From Candidatus Acidiferrales bacterium (lineage in GTDB: Bacteria; Bacteroidota; Ignavibacteria; Kryptoniales; JAKASW01): a DNA stretch of 64,000 nucleotides. Positions 44,874 to 54,252 of this stretch are shown here, piece by piece; the first letter of the stretch is position 1, and every line of letters starts with the position of its first letter. The translations under genes and the position numbers were made by a program. The stretch covers positions 1-64,000 of the forward strand of contig DATJAY010000030.1 in NCBI GenBank assembly GCA_035515795.1. Reading direction: 5' to 3'. The notes under the pieces were generated by a model, which was given only the letters and a program-made list of their open reading frames with translations, was not told the origin of the DNA and ran no database searches.

Positions 44874-45406
44874 TGGAACGCGCAGCGGACAAAAGAGGAA
44901 GTGTCGGTACGTTTCTTGTGGGAGTGCTTCTCCTCGGGCTGGGTGTGCTCCTTTTAATGAGCCGGGCGGGGGTTCTCAGTTTAGATTTTGAACGGATCAT
45001 TGCCTTCATGGTTCTCCTGTCGGGTGGATATGAGGCGATCACTGCGTTCGCGTCCTCCAACCACGGCAGATTATTTTGGGGATCAGCGTTGTTTTTGGCG
45101 GGACTCCTCGTGCTTCTCGTCGCCTATGATCTTGTTCCCGGTGCATGGAATCAGATATGGCCTTCGGTTCTTATCATCCCGGGTTTGTCGTTCTTGATGT
45201 TGTTTTTTTCCAACGTCAAAGAGTATCGCCTTCTAGTGATCGCGGTGCTGTTTGTCGCATTCGGGTGGATAGGGATGATGATTGCGAAGGGCGACTTCAA
45301 TTTCAGCGATCGTTTGTTCGGTTTGCTGCGTTTCATCGTTTCAGCGGCAATAGTTCTAGCGGGTTTCTATTTAGTCTGGAAGAATTTTTTCAGAAGAAAA
45401 TATTGA
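44870..45406 (+). CDS. Five-helix membrane protein, LiaI/LiaF-like
   Basis: A 178-residue protein made almost entirely of hydrophobic segments (TFLVGVLLLGLGVLLLMSRAG; IIAFMVLLSGGYEAITAF; SALFLAGLLVLLVAYDLVP). Further helices are IWPSVLIIPGLSFLMLFF and FIVSAAIVLAGFYLVW. It resembles the membrane part of LiaI/LiaF-type envelope-stress proteins. It follows the double-PspC gene with an ATGA overlap, and both together suggest an envelope-stress module. Two adjacent ATG codons offer alternative starts one residue apart. No charged catalytic motif. Confidence 0.75.
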   Translation: MMERAADKRGSVGTFLVGVLLLGLGVLLLMSRAGVLSLDFERIIAFMVLLSGGYEAITAFASSNHGRLFWGSALFLAGLLVLLVAYDLVPGAWNQIWPSVLIIPGLSFLMLFFSNVKEYRLLVIAVLFVAFGWIGMMIAKGDFNFSDRLFGLLRFIVSAAIVLAGFYLVWKNFFRRKY

Positions 45407-45607
45407 TTCGATAAGGGCGGAATCGAGCAGGGAGATATTCCACAGATTGCCTGCGCACTTTGGATAATTGAGTGGCGATATTTAGTCCTGGGACACCTCG
45501 TAACTTGAAAATACTTCGGAGAGGAACTACATTTTGATTGTAGTGATGTGGGTATGAAAGGCGGCCAAGTTTGTTTTGAGTAAGTTTTGTATCAAAGGGA
45601 GGCTAAC

Positions 45608-46879
45608 GTGGACAGAATCAAACTCGTATGCAGCGTAGTATTTACTCTACTCATTGTTAAGGTGGCTTTCTCCCAGGAAAAACAAATCAATCCGGACTAT
45701 CTTGACTCACTTCTGATCGCCGGTGATTTCAAGACATTCATTGTAAGTTGGGAGGAGTTCTCTCAGAATTTTGCAGTGCGCGGAATCCCTTCGGAAGAAG
45801 CAGAGGATTATGATACACTTACCCAAAGGCTTCGCCAATTGCCGATAGCAAATGCGGGACGGCTCCAGGAGCTTTCCGGAATTTTTGAAGCATCTTATCT
45901 GGATTTGATAACATGTCCTCGCGGCGAAAAGGCAAGTCTCGAATGTCAGAAGTTTGTAGACGCCGCGGCAAACCAGCAGTACTTTGTTGCATTGGAAGAT
46001 TTCTACGCTGCGCTTTGCTTTATGAATAAGTATGTTCAATCCGGAAAGAAACGCCTTCGGGATGACTATGCCATGGCAGAGGAATTATATCTTGGCGGCA
46101 AGTACGACGAAGCGTTGCGGTTGATAGAGACTTTTGAGGATGAGAGTCCGTCGAATCCCGCTTTCGTCATTCTTAAAGATTCATTGTCGTTTCCTTATTC
46201 GGAACTTAGAAGGAAAATAGAAACGAAGAAAGCGGAATTAGAATTCGTTTCAGAGAACAACTACGATAGAAAAAACTTTACTCTAAGTGTTGATCTGGAC
46301 ATGACGGCATACCAGAAACCCGCCGATGATCCCGGGATGATCTTGAGGTACAAGGGGAGTCCTAGTCCTAGTAATTATGACATTTATCTTAGAGATCTGC
46401 CTGTGGGCATCGAGGGCAGCTTTGATTTGCAGGCTGAGTACAATTTAAGCAGGTCGCTTTCTTTCGGTGCACGGTGCGCAATTGGAACAATTCAGAATGC
46501 CGACTTAGAAACCTTGGAGGGCACGGTGCATCTGTCTGAGAAATTCTATTCAGCCGGGATCGTTGGGACGTATTTCCCAGCATGGTCCTCGTTTGTAAAA
46601 CCTTACTTTCGATTGGAGTCAGGTGTCATCCAAGTGGTGAGGGGGGAAATGCAGCTTGATCCTTCCAGCGCCTGGTACTCGGAATACTTTCCTGTATCCG
46701 AAATTACGAAAACTTATCCGGAAATTTTGGGAGAAATAGGAGGCGAATATCAGATTAAAGGCAGCAATCTATTCTGTTTTGGCGCCCATTTGTTAGTCTC
46801 TGATGTTTTTGGAAACACAAGTCTCATTGAGCATTTTAGTTTCGGCGGCGGGATACAAGTCGGAGTGAATCTCTTTTAA
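45608..46879 (+). CDS. Exported protein with helical N-half and beta-barrel-like C-half
   Basis: A 423-residue protein. GTG at 45608 is the likely start, since GGGAGG lies 5 bases upstream and a signal peptide follows (CSVVFTLLIVKVAFSQ). The frame is open to 45587. The N-half is helical (YDTLTQRLRQLPIANAGRLQ; YAMAEELYLGGKYDEALRLIE) with a TPR-like look. The C-half has strand-rich GIEGSFDLQAEYNLSRSLSF, YSAGIVGTYFPAWSSFVKPY and a final FSFGGGIQVGVNLF typical of outer-membrane barrels. It precedes the LytS/LytTR cluster by 90 bp and may be sensed by it or be its target. No family recognised. Confidence 0.72.
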   Translation: MDRIKLVCSVVFTLLIVKVAFSQEKQINPDYLDSLLIAGDFKTFIVSWEEFSQNFAVRGIPSEEAEDYDTLTQRLRQLPIANAGRLQELSGIFEASYLDLITCPRGEKASLECQKFVDAAANQQYFVALEDFYAALCFMNKYVQSGKKRLRDDYAMAEELYLGGKYDEALRLIETFEDESPSNPAFVILKDSLSFPYSELRRKIETKKAELEFVSENNYDRKNFTLSVDLDMTAYQKPADDPGMILRYKGSPSPSNYDIYLRDLPVGIEGSFDLQAEYNLSRSLSFGARCAIGTIQNADLETLEGTVHLSEKFYSAGIVGTYFPAWSSFVKPYFRLESGVIQVVRGEMQLDPSSAWYSEYFPVSEITKTYPEILGEIGGEYQIKGSNLFCFGAHLLVSDVFGNTSLIEHFSFGGGIQVGVNLF

Positions 46880-46969
46880 AGATAATCGATATATCTCCTC
46901 TCTCTTGACGTAACGACTGCTTTGATAAGTAGCTTGGCGGGCACTAAATTTCATCGAAACATCACTGGT

Positions 46970-48133
46970 ATGCTTATGCGAATGGATAAGAAGTTCGTCG
47001 CCTCAATTGTTAGTATGTACTCTCGCGGTCCGTTTCCCATTTTCCTATTTGGCGTACTGACGGTTGTTGCTCTCGTAGTTGCGATGCAGCAATTCTATAT
47101 CATCAACTACAACACAGTAACGAGATATGACCTTATCTGGCACGTTCCGTTCAATCTATTCTATTTCTGGTACTGGTTCACCATTTTGCCAATCATGTAT
47201 TGGATCATCATTGATTTCAAACCCAGAAGATACAACGCATTGTATTGGACCTTTTTATATTTCCTCATGCCCATCGGGATTGTACTCATTCATCAGGTGA
47301 TAGCTTCGGTTACGATAAATCTGTTCCTCGGGTATTCCGACTTTTTTACTCTCGTATATAAACGAGTGGTGCGTAATCCGTGGGTGGGAATGGATCTGAC
47401 CCTCTATTTTGCGATCATGATAGCGATAAACATTGTTGAGTATCAACAGAAGAACAAAGCGGACGAATTGAGGTTGGCGCAACTTCAAGCGCAGCTTGTG
47501 CAATCCCAGCTGAGCGCACTCGAAAGTCAGCTGCATCCGCATTTCCTCTTCAATACCCTGAACGCTGTTTCGACTCTCATATTAAAAAGGGAAAATCGAG
47601 AAGCGGAGAGAATGCTTCGCTTGCTTCATGAATTCTTGAAATCGACTATATATCAAAATGAAAGACACGAAATCACCTTTAGGGAAGAAGTCCGATTCAT
47701 CCGGCAATATTTGGAAATTGAAAAAGTGCGATACAAAGACCGGATGGAAATCGAATTAGATATTGGAGAAGAGACTTTGGATGTGTTTGTTCCAAATTTA
47801 CTTTTGCAGCCGGTACTTGAGAATGCGATACGTTATGCAGTTGCAGCGAGAAAATCCAAAGGGATTGTCAAGATCACGTCGAAGCTGGAAGACGGCCGTC
47901 TGAAAATAATGGTCGAGGACAACGGGCCCGGTTTGGTTGTCCCGCCGGAGAAAAAATCGAGAGAAGGGCTGGGACTGAAAATAACTAAAGAGCGGCTGGC
48001 CCATTTTTGCGGAGATAAATATCTCTTTGAGCTGGAACCCTCTTCTCTCGGGGGATTGAAGGTTAGAATGGAGATCCCGTTCGTGAAACGCGAAGAAAAT
48101 TCTTATGGCTCGCTGGTTTACAGTCCTGCATGA
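46970..48133 (+). CDS. LytS-type sensor histidine kinase
   Basis: A membrane sensor kinase of the His_kinase (PF06580-like) family. Four hydrophobic segments cover about residues 15-150. The kinase core has the phospho-His box ESQLHPHFLFNTLNAVSTL, the N-box LLQPVLENAIRYA, G1 VEDNGPGL and G2 EGLGLKITKERL, so it should be active. The frame is open from a TTG at 46922, but ATG 46970 (or 46976, 46982) gives a normal N-terminus; no clear ribosome site helps. It is co-directional and overlaps the next kinase gene by 29 bases. Confidence 0.92.
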   Translation: MLMRMDKKFVASIVSMYSRGPFPIFLFGVLTVVALVVAMQQFYIINYNTVTRYDLIWHVPFNLFYFWYWFTILPIMYWIIIDFKPRRYNALYWTFLYFLMPIGIVLIHQVIASVTINLFLGYSDFFTLVYKRVVRNPWVGMDLTLYFAIMIAINIVEYQQKNKADELRLAQLQAQLVQSQLSALESQLHPHFLFNTLNAVSTLILKRENREAERMLRLLHEFLKSTIYQNERHEITFREEVRFIRQYLEIEKVRYKDRMEIELDIGEETLDVFVPNLLLQPVLENAIRYAVAARKSKGIVKITSKLEDGRLKIMVEDNGPGLVVPPEKKSREGLGLKITKERLAHFCGDKYLFELEPSSLGGLKVRMEIPFVKREENSYGSLVYSPA

Positions 48134-49304
48134 AGATATTTCTAAACATGCTCGTTTTCACGCCGATGAATCTCAAAGCGGGGAGATGGTGAAGCGCAAA
48201 GAATATGAGCTGAACGTTCTGGCTCCCCTTTTTGTGGTGTTGACTTTAGTGGCCGTCGTTAACACTCTGCAAGCGTATTATGTCTTCTTCAATGGCGATC
48301 GCTCGTTTTCCAACTTCATGCGGTTCCTGACCTCAAACACAATCTATTGCTGGTACTTTCTAATTCCTGCCTTGATAGTAAGATGGCTCTCCAGGAGAAT
48401 TTCGCTGAGGAGGGAGTTGCTGTTCGGTTGGGTGCTGGTGCATCTGACAACGCTCTTTCTCTCGCTGGTCGTTCACCAGATAATTTCTTTGGAGGTTGAC
48501 ACAGCTCTTTTGCTGAGGAACGGCGCAACCTTATTCGGTGCGTTGCTTAACAATCCGTCGGTGTGGGAAGATGTTGTGGTTTATGTCTTGTACGTCTTGG
48601 GCTTTTATATGATCGAGTACAAAAGGATCGGCCGCGGAAATGAAATTCGACAAATGCAGCTCGAAATAAAAATTTCGAAGGCGAGGCTGCTTGAGCTGAA
48701 GGGGAAAGTGCACCCGCAGTTCTTATTTAGCACGCTGGAAACAATTACGGAGCTTGTAAGAAAGAAGAAAAACAGGGAGGCGGACAAAGCGCTGTCATTG
48801 CTTGGCGATTTCTTGAGAGCATCGGTGTACAACAGAGAACAAGAAGAAATTACATTGGGAGAAGAGATTCACCTGCTCAACCAATACCTGGCTATAAAAA
48901 AAATCAAGAGGAAAATCAAAATTACCGAGAACATCGACGCCGAATTGATGAATACATGGGTTCCCAATTTTATCCTCCAGCCGATCGTGGAACACCTCAT
49001 AACGCGCAATGAGGATTCCAATGATATTATGCTCGGGATTGGAGTCAGCGCATCCAGAGAGAATGACGAGCTAACTATAGCCGTAAACACTGAGAACGCA
49101 ACTTCTGACAATGCATCAGAAGGCGCCGGCGACATCGAAACGATTATGGACGTTACAAAAAGAAGACTCAATCAATTGTACGCCCATCGCTGCGAGGTGA
49201 GGCATGAAGTGAATGGTGAAAACAAAGAGTTTATCGTGGTGCGGATACCCTTCCGTAACAGTTTGTACGACAAAAAAATATCCATCGTGGAGCAGAAACG
49301 TTGA
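48105..49304 (+). CDS. LytS-type sensor with degenerate ATP-binding domain (probable pseudokinase)
   Basis: A paralogue of the preceding kinase, with four similar membrane segments and a recognisable H-box (KGKVHPQFLFSTLETITEL) that keeps the His. The ATP-binding half has decayed. The N-box reads ILQPIVEHLITRNED, with the key Asn replaced by His; the G1 DNGPG is absent (TIAVNTENATSD), and G2 reads IMDVTKRRLNQLY. It probably cannot autophosphorylate. It may heterodimerise with the first kinase and be phosphorylated by it. It overlaps the response-regulator start by 4 bases (TTGA). Its own start overlaps the upstream gene. Confidence 0.85.
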   Translation: MARWFTVLHEDISKHARFHADESQSGEMVKRKEYELNVLAPLFVVLTLVAVVNTLQAYYVFFNGDRSFSNFMRFLTSNTIYCWYFLIPALIVRWLSRRISLRRELLFGWVLVHLTTLFLSLVVHQIISLEVDTALLLRNGATLFGALLNNPSVWEDVVVYVLYVLGFYMIEYKRIGRGNEIRQMQLEIKISKARLLELKGKVHPQFLFSTLETITELVRKKKNREADKALSLLGDFLRASVYNREQEEITLGEEIHLLNQYLAIKKIKRKIKITENIDAELMNTWVPNFILQPIVEHLITRNEDSNDIMLGIGVSASRENDELTIAVNTENATSDNASEGAGDIETIMDVTKRRLNQLYAHRCEVRHEVNGENKEFIVVRIPFRNSLYDKKISIVEQKR

Positions 49305-50116
49305 ATGTGCGTGCGGTCATAGTCGACGATGAGCCTCATGCCAGAGAAGGCATAAGAATCCGCCTTGAAAAATATAGAGACATCAAGGTCGTGGGAGAAT
49401 GTGCCTCCGGTTCAGAAGCCGTCGAAGTAATAAATGAATTGGAACCGGATCTTCTGTTCCTTGACATACAGATGCCCGGAATAAACGGGTTCGAAGTTCT
49501 GCAGAGGATAAAGGTCGATACATTACCGGTAATCGTTTTCATCACCGCCTACGACAAGTACGCAGTGAAAGCTTTCGAGTACCATGCGCTCGATTATCTT
49601 TTGAAACCGATCAACGAGGAGCATTTCGATGAGATGATCCGAATTGCCGTCTCACAGATCAGCCGCCGCAATTTTGAATCATATGCCGATAAACTGGAAT
49701 TGCTTGTAAAAGATTATCTGAAACTTGCAAAGGGAGAATACGTTGTGCCGCAGGTTCGGTCAGGCGATTCTGCTAAAGAGTTTCTTAGCTGTCTGACGAT
49801 CAAATCTAAGGGGCAAATTTCATTGGTACCGGTTCAGGAAATCGACTGGATAGAGTCGGCTGGTGATTATGTATACATTCATTCGAATGGACGTAAACAA
49901 ATCGCACGCGAGACGCTTGTCTCGCTTGAGCGGAGAATGGATCCGCGAAAATTCGTGAGAATACATCGTTCAGCAATTGTAAATCTTGAGAAGATCAAAA
50001 CCCTCAAACCGAATGAGCATGGTGATTATGAAATCTGTCTTCAGAACGGAGATCGCCTGAAGTTGAGCCGATCTTATCGAGGACATTTTCAAAAAGTGAT
50101 CGGCAGTTCAATCTAA
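49301..50116 (+). CDS. LytTR-family response regulator
   Basis: A 271-residue regulator. The receiver domain has acidic VDDEP (D8-D9), phospho-acceptor D55 in LLFLDIQMPGINGF, ITAYDKYAVKAF and LLKPIN. The C-terminal LytTR DNA-binding domain reads IDWIESAGDYVYIHSNGRKQ, RKFVRIHRSAIVNL and LSRSYRGHF. It binds direct repeats upstream of its targets, usually extracellular or cell-wall genes; the adjacent candidates are the pectinesterase and the barrel protein. It starts with TTG, overlapping the pseudokinase stop. Confidence 0.94.
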   Translation: MNVRAVIVDDEPHAREGIRIRLEKYRDIKVVGECASGSEAVEVINELEPDLLFLDIQMPGINGFEVLQRIKVDTLPVIVFITAYDKYAVKAFEYHALDYLLKPINEEHFDEMIRIAVSQISRRNFESYADKLELLVKDYLKLAKGEYVVPQVRSGDSAKEFLSCLTIKSKGQISLVPVQEIDWIESAGDYVYIHSNGRKQIARETLVSLERRMDPRKFVRIHRSAIVNLEKIKTLKPNEHGDYEICLQNGDRLKLSRSYRGHFQKVIGSSI

Positions 50117-50371
50117 GTAACCGTTAACTTGTAACTCCGTTTCGTCCCTCCCCTTCTCCTTTTCGCCGAAGCATTATCCAACTAATCCCATTTTTGTTTA
50201 ATAAGAGGCGCGCAAAAGCGAACTTGTCGCCGAGCTTCAAGGATGAGCGTTGGCCCTGTTCTTGGTGAACAAAGAGATCCGCTTTGGGAGTAGCCTTAGA
50301 GGCCACGAAAGCATCATGACGATCGGGGGGCCGCAAGAAAGTTATCGATTCTAAAAACGTAGGGAGAAAAG

Positions 50372-53300
50372 ATGAAACGAAAGATACTCTTTCAGAGTTT
50401 GGCGATTGCATCACTAATAGTGTTGATGGTGTTCGATGGTAAACTGGTTGCCCAGTCGGCGGGCGATTTTAGGTCGCACCAGACAGGTAATTGGAGCAAC
50501 GACACCACGTGGGAACAGTATAATGGTACAACATGGGTCACGCCGGCTCCAAGTACGCCGACAGGAACCGAGAACATCACGATCCAATCAGGCCACACGG
50601 TTACGATCGATGTGACCCTTTCAATCACTGGCTACTTGAAAAATCAGGGGACCATTTCCGGTGCAACTGCATCAAACTTAGCGTTTGGGTCGGGCGGAAC
50701 CTACGAACATGCAGAGATCGGAGGCAGCCTTCCTACCGCTACGTGGGGAACAGGATCGACCTGTCTTGTAACGGGTTCCACATCTGCACAACCCGGTAAT
50801 ACCGTTCAAAATTTATATAACTTCACATGGAATTGTCCAAGTCAGAGTGCAAACGTGAATTTAGGATGGGACAACGTCGTAATCGGTGGAAACGTAACTG
50901 TCACTTCATGCAATGGCATAAGTTATCAGTTAAGGTTAACGAGTGCTGCAACTACCAGAACAATTAGGATATTAGGAAATGTCATAGTTAATGGTGGCTA
51001 TCTCACTGTAAGCGGCTCAAGCAGCAGTGCGCAATACAACACTACTGTGATGGGCAACATTGATATTCGAAGCGGGAAATTCAGCCTTTGCACCGTAGGC
51101 ACGTCATACACTGCAAACGGCACATGGTGGCTTTGTGGTGACAGTCTCGTAGTTTCCAGTGGAGCCAATTTTGGCGCTCCGTCGAATCCCATTATTGGCA
51201 CGCGATTAATATTCGCGAAGAAAAATGGCACACAATATTATTTGAACAATGGCGGTACGAACGGAAACTTGAACTATGGCATTGACAGCAACGCCACGGT
51301 ACAACTGAATTCGCCGCTGACAGTGGGAAATAGTACGACAGGTTTCCTGGTCATGACCAGCGGGAAATTTGTCACTACTTCTACGAACTTGATGACTTTG
51401 GCCGTCGGCGCAAGTGTGACAACTGGCAGCGGTTATGTCAGCGGACCACTAGCTACGATAGTTAATATCTCGTCTTCAAAAGCACTCACTTTGCCAGTGG
51501 GAAAAGATTCAGTTTATCGTCCTGTGATCCTGACTCTTACTCAAGATGCGGCCACCTCGACAACGTATACCACAGAACTCATCAACTCCACGCCTGCATC
51601 AAACACGTTGCCATCCACCCTCGATGCTGTTTCTACAGCAAGATATTTTCACATAGTGAAAGGCACAGGCGCCAATGTATCGAGCGCAACAATCCAGTTG
51701 AATTATGATACCAACGATGGAGTTGATGTAAGCAACAAAGATTATATAAGAATTGCGAAGGATGATGGTGCAGGCAATTGGATAAACCTTGGTGGAAGCG
51801 GGACGGCGAATAATACCGGCAGCATACTCTCTAATACGTTCGGCACATCAACTTCTCTTGGAACCCTAACGACAAATGATTTTGTCATCGCCCATGTAAA
51901 TCCTGCTTCTGTTCCTGTCCCTCCCACGTTGACGACAGACTCTCTCATCAATATATCTACCACCTTTGCGACAAGCGGCGGTGTTATTTCTAATGATGGT
52001 AACGCCGCGATCACGGCAAAAGGAGTTTGCTGGAACACGACCGGAACTCCAACGACATCTGACAATTTTACGAACGATGGAACGACCTCAACTCCTTATA
52101 CGAGCTCGATAACGGGTCTCAGCGCCGGTACCACGTATTACGTTCGAGCTTATGCGACAAACAGCGCCGGCACCGGTTACGGTAATCAGGACACTCTTGT
52201 TACGTTGGCAGTTCTCTCTGCACCCACTGTAACTACCAGTGCGGTGACTAATATCGTGAACACCACTGCAACAGGGAACGGAAATGTTACTGCGTGGGGC
52301 GGTTCTACTGTGACTGATCGAGGAGTTTGCTGGAGCACGTCCCACAATCCTACTTTGGCGAATGATTACAACAGTGGTGGTACAGGGACAGGCGCATTCA
52401 CCGCTCCTATCGGCGGACTCACGCTCGGCACGACATACTACGTACGCGCTTACGCCACCAATAGTACCGGAACAGCTTATGGCAATGAGGTATCATTTGC
52501 TACCCCGGCACCTCAACCCGACGTTTATAAGATTGTGGCGAAAGATGGAAGTGGAGACTACACAACTATAACAGATGCGTTCAACGCTGTTACCAGCAAT
52601 TATACCGGACACTGGTTCATCGGTGTCAAGAACGGAACGTATTATGAAAAGCCCTTGCTTGCCTCGGGAAAAATAAACGTCGTTTTGATCGGTCAGAATA
52701 GAGACAGTACGATCATAACTTATGACGATTACGCCGGAGACAATCGGACGACAAATGGTGTCACGAGCAGCGGCACAAGCACTTCTTATACATGCGCCAT
52801 CGATGCTAATGATTTTCAGGCGCAGAATATTACCTTTCAAAATACCTCGAATGCCTATGCTCCAGGCTCTACGTCAGCTCAGGCAGTTGCGCTCCGAACG
52901 CACGGTGATCGACAGGCGTATTACAATTGCAAAATGACTGGTTACCAAGATACGTATTACACATGGGGTGGATCCGGCCCAGGACGTATTTACAACAAAA
53001 ATTGCTACATCGAGGGAGCGGTAGATTTCATTTTTGGAGAAGATGTTGCCTTGTTCGATAGTTGCACGATTTATTGCAATCGCGCGGGAGGCACATTGAC
53101 TGCTGCGGCAACCTATTCCGGCTATTCGTACGGCTATGTGTTTTCGAACTGCACCATTGCGTCCATTGCTGCCGGAGATACTGGATGTGACAACAAACCA
53201 ATGACTTCTTTCTACCTGGGGAGACCCTGGCAGAATTCACCTGAAACGGTTTTCATCAATTGCTATGAGCCGGGAACTGTTAACTCGGCCGGTTGGACGA

Positions 53301-54103
53301 CGATGGGTCCTGCACCATCTCTGTATTCCGAGCATGGATGCTACGGACCCGGTTCAGCTTTAAGCAGGGCCGTGATATGGACTGCTACGAGCCAGCCGTC
53401 AGCGATAACCGATTCACAGGCGGCGTTATACACTGTTGCGAACATATTTTCCAAGAGCAATGCGGGCTCGGGCTTTTCGTATGCGGCAAACTGGACCCCG
53501 TCGATGATTGTCGCTAACTCTGCTGATTTGCCGCTTCCTGTCGAAATGGTGTCATTCACTGCCAGCTACGCTGAAAATGGAGTTACACTGAATTGGTCGA
53601 TGTCTTCTGAACTGAACAACTCCGGCTGGGATGTTGAAAGAGCAGTAGTGAAAAGCGGCGCCCAACCTGAGTGGCAGAAAATTGGCCATGTTAACGGGAC
53701 GACGAACAGCACAGAGTTGACGAAATACAGCTTCGTAGATAGAAAAGCGTTGAGCGGCATTTTCAATTACAGGTTGAAACAAATGGACATCAACGGGAAC
53801 TATAAATATAGCAACCCGATACAGGTAAAAATAAATATACCGACGAAGATAGGCCTGTGGAATTATCCGAATCCGTTTAATCCGACCGCGACCTTGCGAT
53901 ATGCAGTGCCGAAGGAAGGCAAGGTAACTTTGAAAGTCTACAACGCGGTCGGGCAATTGGTCGCAACTCTCGTGGATGAAAACAAAGATCCCGGGATGTA
54001 TGAGATCCCGTTTGAAGGATCCGCATTTTCGAGCGGCGTGTACTTTGCCCGATTGAACGTAAACGATCAAGTGATGATCACTAAAATGTTGATGATCAAA
54101 TAG
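50372..54103 (+). CDS. Large secreted pectinesterase (CE8) with FN3-like repeats and T9SS sorting domain
   Basis: A 1243-residue exported enzyme. After a signal peptide (LAIASLIVLMVFDGKLVAQ) comes a ~480-residue region of beta-helix/adhesin-like repeats. Two copies of an ~100-residue FN3-like module follow around residues 515-715 (KGVCWNTTGTPTTSDN; DRGVCWSTSHNPTLAN). The CE8 domain (about 718-995) has VAKDGSGDYTTI, YQDTYYTW, GAVDFIFGEDV and LGRPWQN, giving the catalytic Gln/Asp, second Asp and Arg. It demethylates methyl-esterified pectin. The tail carries NYPNPFNPTATLRYAV and GVYFARL, a T9SS type A signal. No pectate lyase is adjacent. Confidence 0.92.
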   Translation: MKRKILFQSLAIASLIVLMVFDGKLVAQSAGDFRSHQTGNWSNDTTWEQYNGTTWVTPAPSTPTGTENITIQSGHTVTIDVTLSITGYLKNQGTISGATASNLAFGSGGTYEHAEIGGSLPTATWGTGSTCLVTGSTSAQPGNTVQNLYNFTWNCPSQSANVNLGWDNVVIGGNVTVTSCNGISYQLRLTSAATTRTIRILGNVIVNGGYLTVSGSSSSAQYNTTVMGNIDIRSGKFSLCTVGTSYTANGTWWLCGDSLVVSSGANFGAPSNPIIGTRLIFAKKNGTQYYLNNGGTNGNLNYGIDSNATVQLNSPLTVGNSTTGFLVMTSGKFVTTSTNLMTLAVGASVTTGSGYVSGPLATIVNISSSKALTLPVGKDSVYRPVILTLTQDAATSTTYTTELINSTPASNTLPSTLDAVSTARYFHIVKGTGANVSSATIQLNYDTNDGVDVSNKDYIRIAKDDGAGNWINLGGSGTANNTGSILSNTFGTSTSLGTLTTNDFVIAHVNPASVPVPPTLTTDSLINISTTFATSGGVISNDGNAAITAKGVCWNTTGTPTTSDNFTNDGTTSTPYTSSITGLSAGTTYYVRAYATNSAGTGYGNQDTLVTLAVLSAPTVTTSAVTNIVNTTATGNGNVTAWGGSTVTDRGVCWSTSHNPTLANDYNSGGTGTGAFTAPIGGLTLGTTYYVRAYATNSTGTAYGNEVSFATPAPQPDVYKIVAKDGSGDYTTITDAFNAVTSNYTGHWFIGVKNGTYYEKPLLASGKINVVLIGQNRDSTIITYDDYAGDNRTTNGVTSSGTSTSYTCAIDANDFQAQNITFQNTSNAYAPGSTSAQAVALRTHGDRQAYYNCKMTGYQDTYYTWGGSGPGRIYNKNCYIEGAVDFIFGEDVALFDSCTIYCNRAGGTLTAAATYSGYSYGYVFSNCTIASIAAGDTGCDNKPMTSFYLGRPWQNSPETVFINCYEPGTVNSAGWTTMGPAPSLYSEHGCYGPGSALSRAVIWTATSQPSAITDSQAALYTVANIFSKSNAGSGFSYAANWTPSMIVANSADLPLPVEMVSFTASYAENGVTLNWSMSSELNNSGWDVERAVVKSGAQPEWQKIGHVNGTTNSTELTKYSFVDRKALSGIFNYRLKQMDINGNYKYSNPIQVKINIPTKIGLWNYPNPFNPTATLRYAVPKEGKVTLKVYNAVGQLVATLVDENKDPGMYEIPFEGSAFSSGVYFARLNVNDQVMITKMLMIK

Positions 54104-54141
54104 GACATCGACCGCTGCTTGAGTCGAGTTAGGTTAACTTC

Positions 54142-54179
54142 AAACCCCGACCGTTTCTCCTCGGTCGGGGTTTTCTTTT
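54142..54179 (+). terminator. Intrinsic terminator after the pectinesterase gene
   Basis: A perfect 12-bp GC-rich stem, AAACCCCGACCG paired with CGGTCGGGGTTT (54142-54153 and 54162-54173), encloses an 8-base loop. A T-rich tract TTTTCTTTT follows. It lies 39 bp after the stop codon and ends the pectinesterase unit before clpS. Confidence 0.93.
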
Positions 54180-54252
54180 GATTCTCTGAAAGATCCTGCG
54201 GACAAATCTTGAAAGAGACTCGTCATAGGTTTATATTTTACAGAGGTTTACA

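Noticed and set aside
50124-50414. 96-codon minus-strand frame upstream of the pectinesterase
   Set aside because: No ribosome site and it runs antisense into the signal peptide of the pectinesterase; the translation looks protein-like in part (SSLKLGDKFAFARLLLNKNG), so a remnant is possible but not supported.
53552-54070. 172-codon minus-strand frame inside the pectinesterase
   Set aside because: Antisense shadow with no ribosome site and no recognisable motif.
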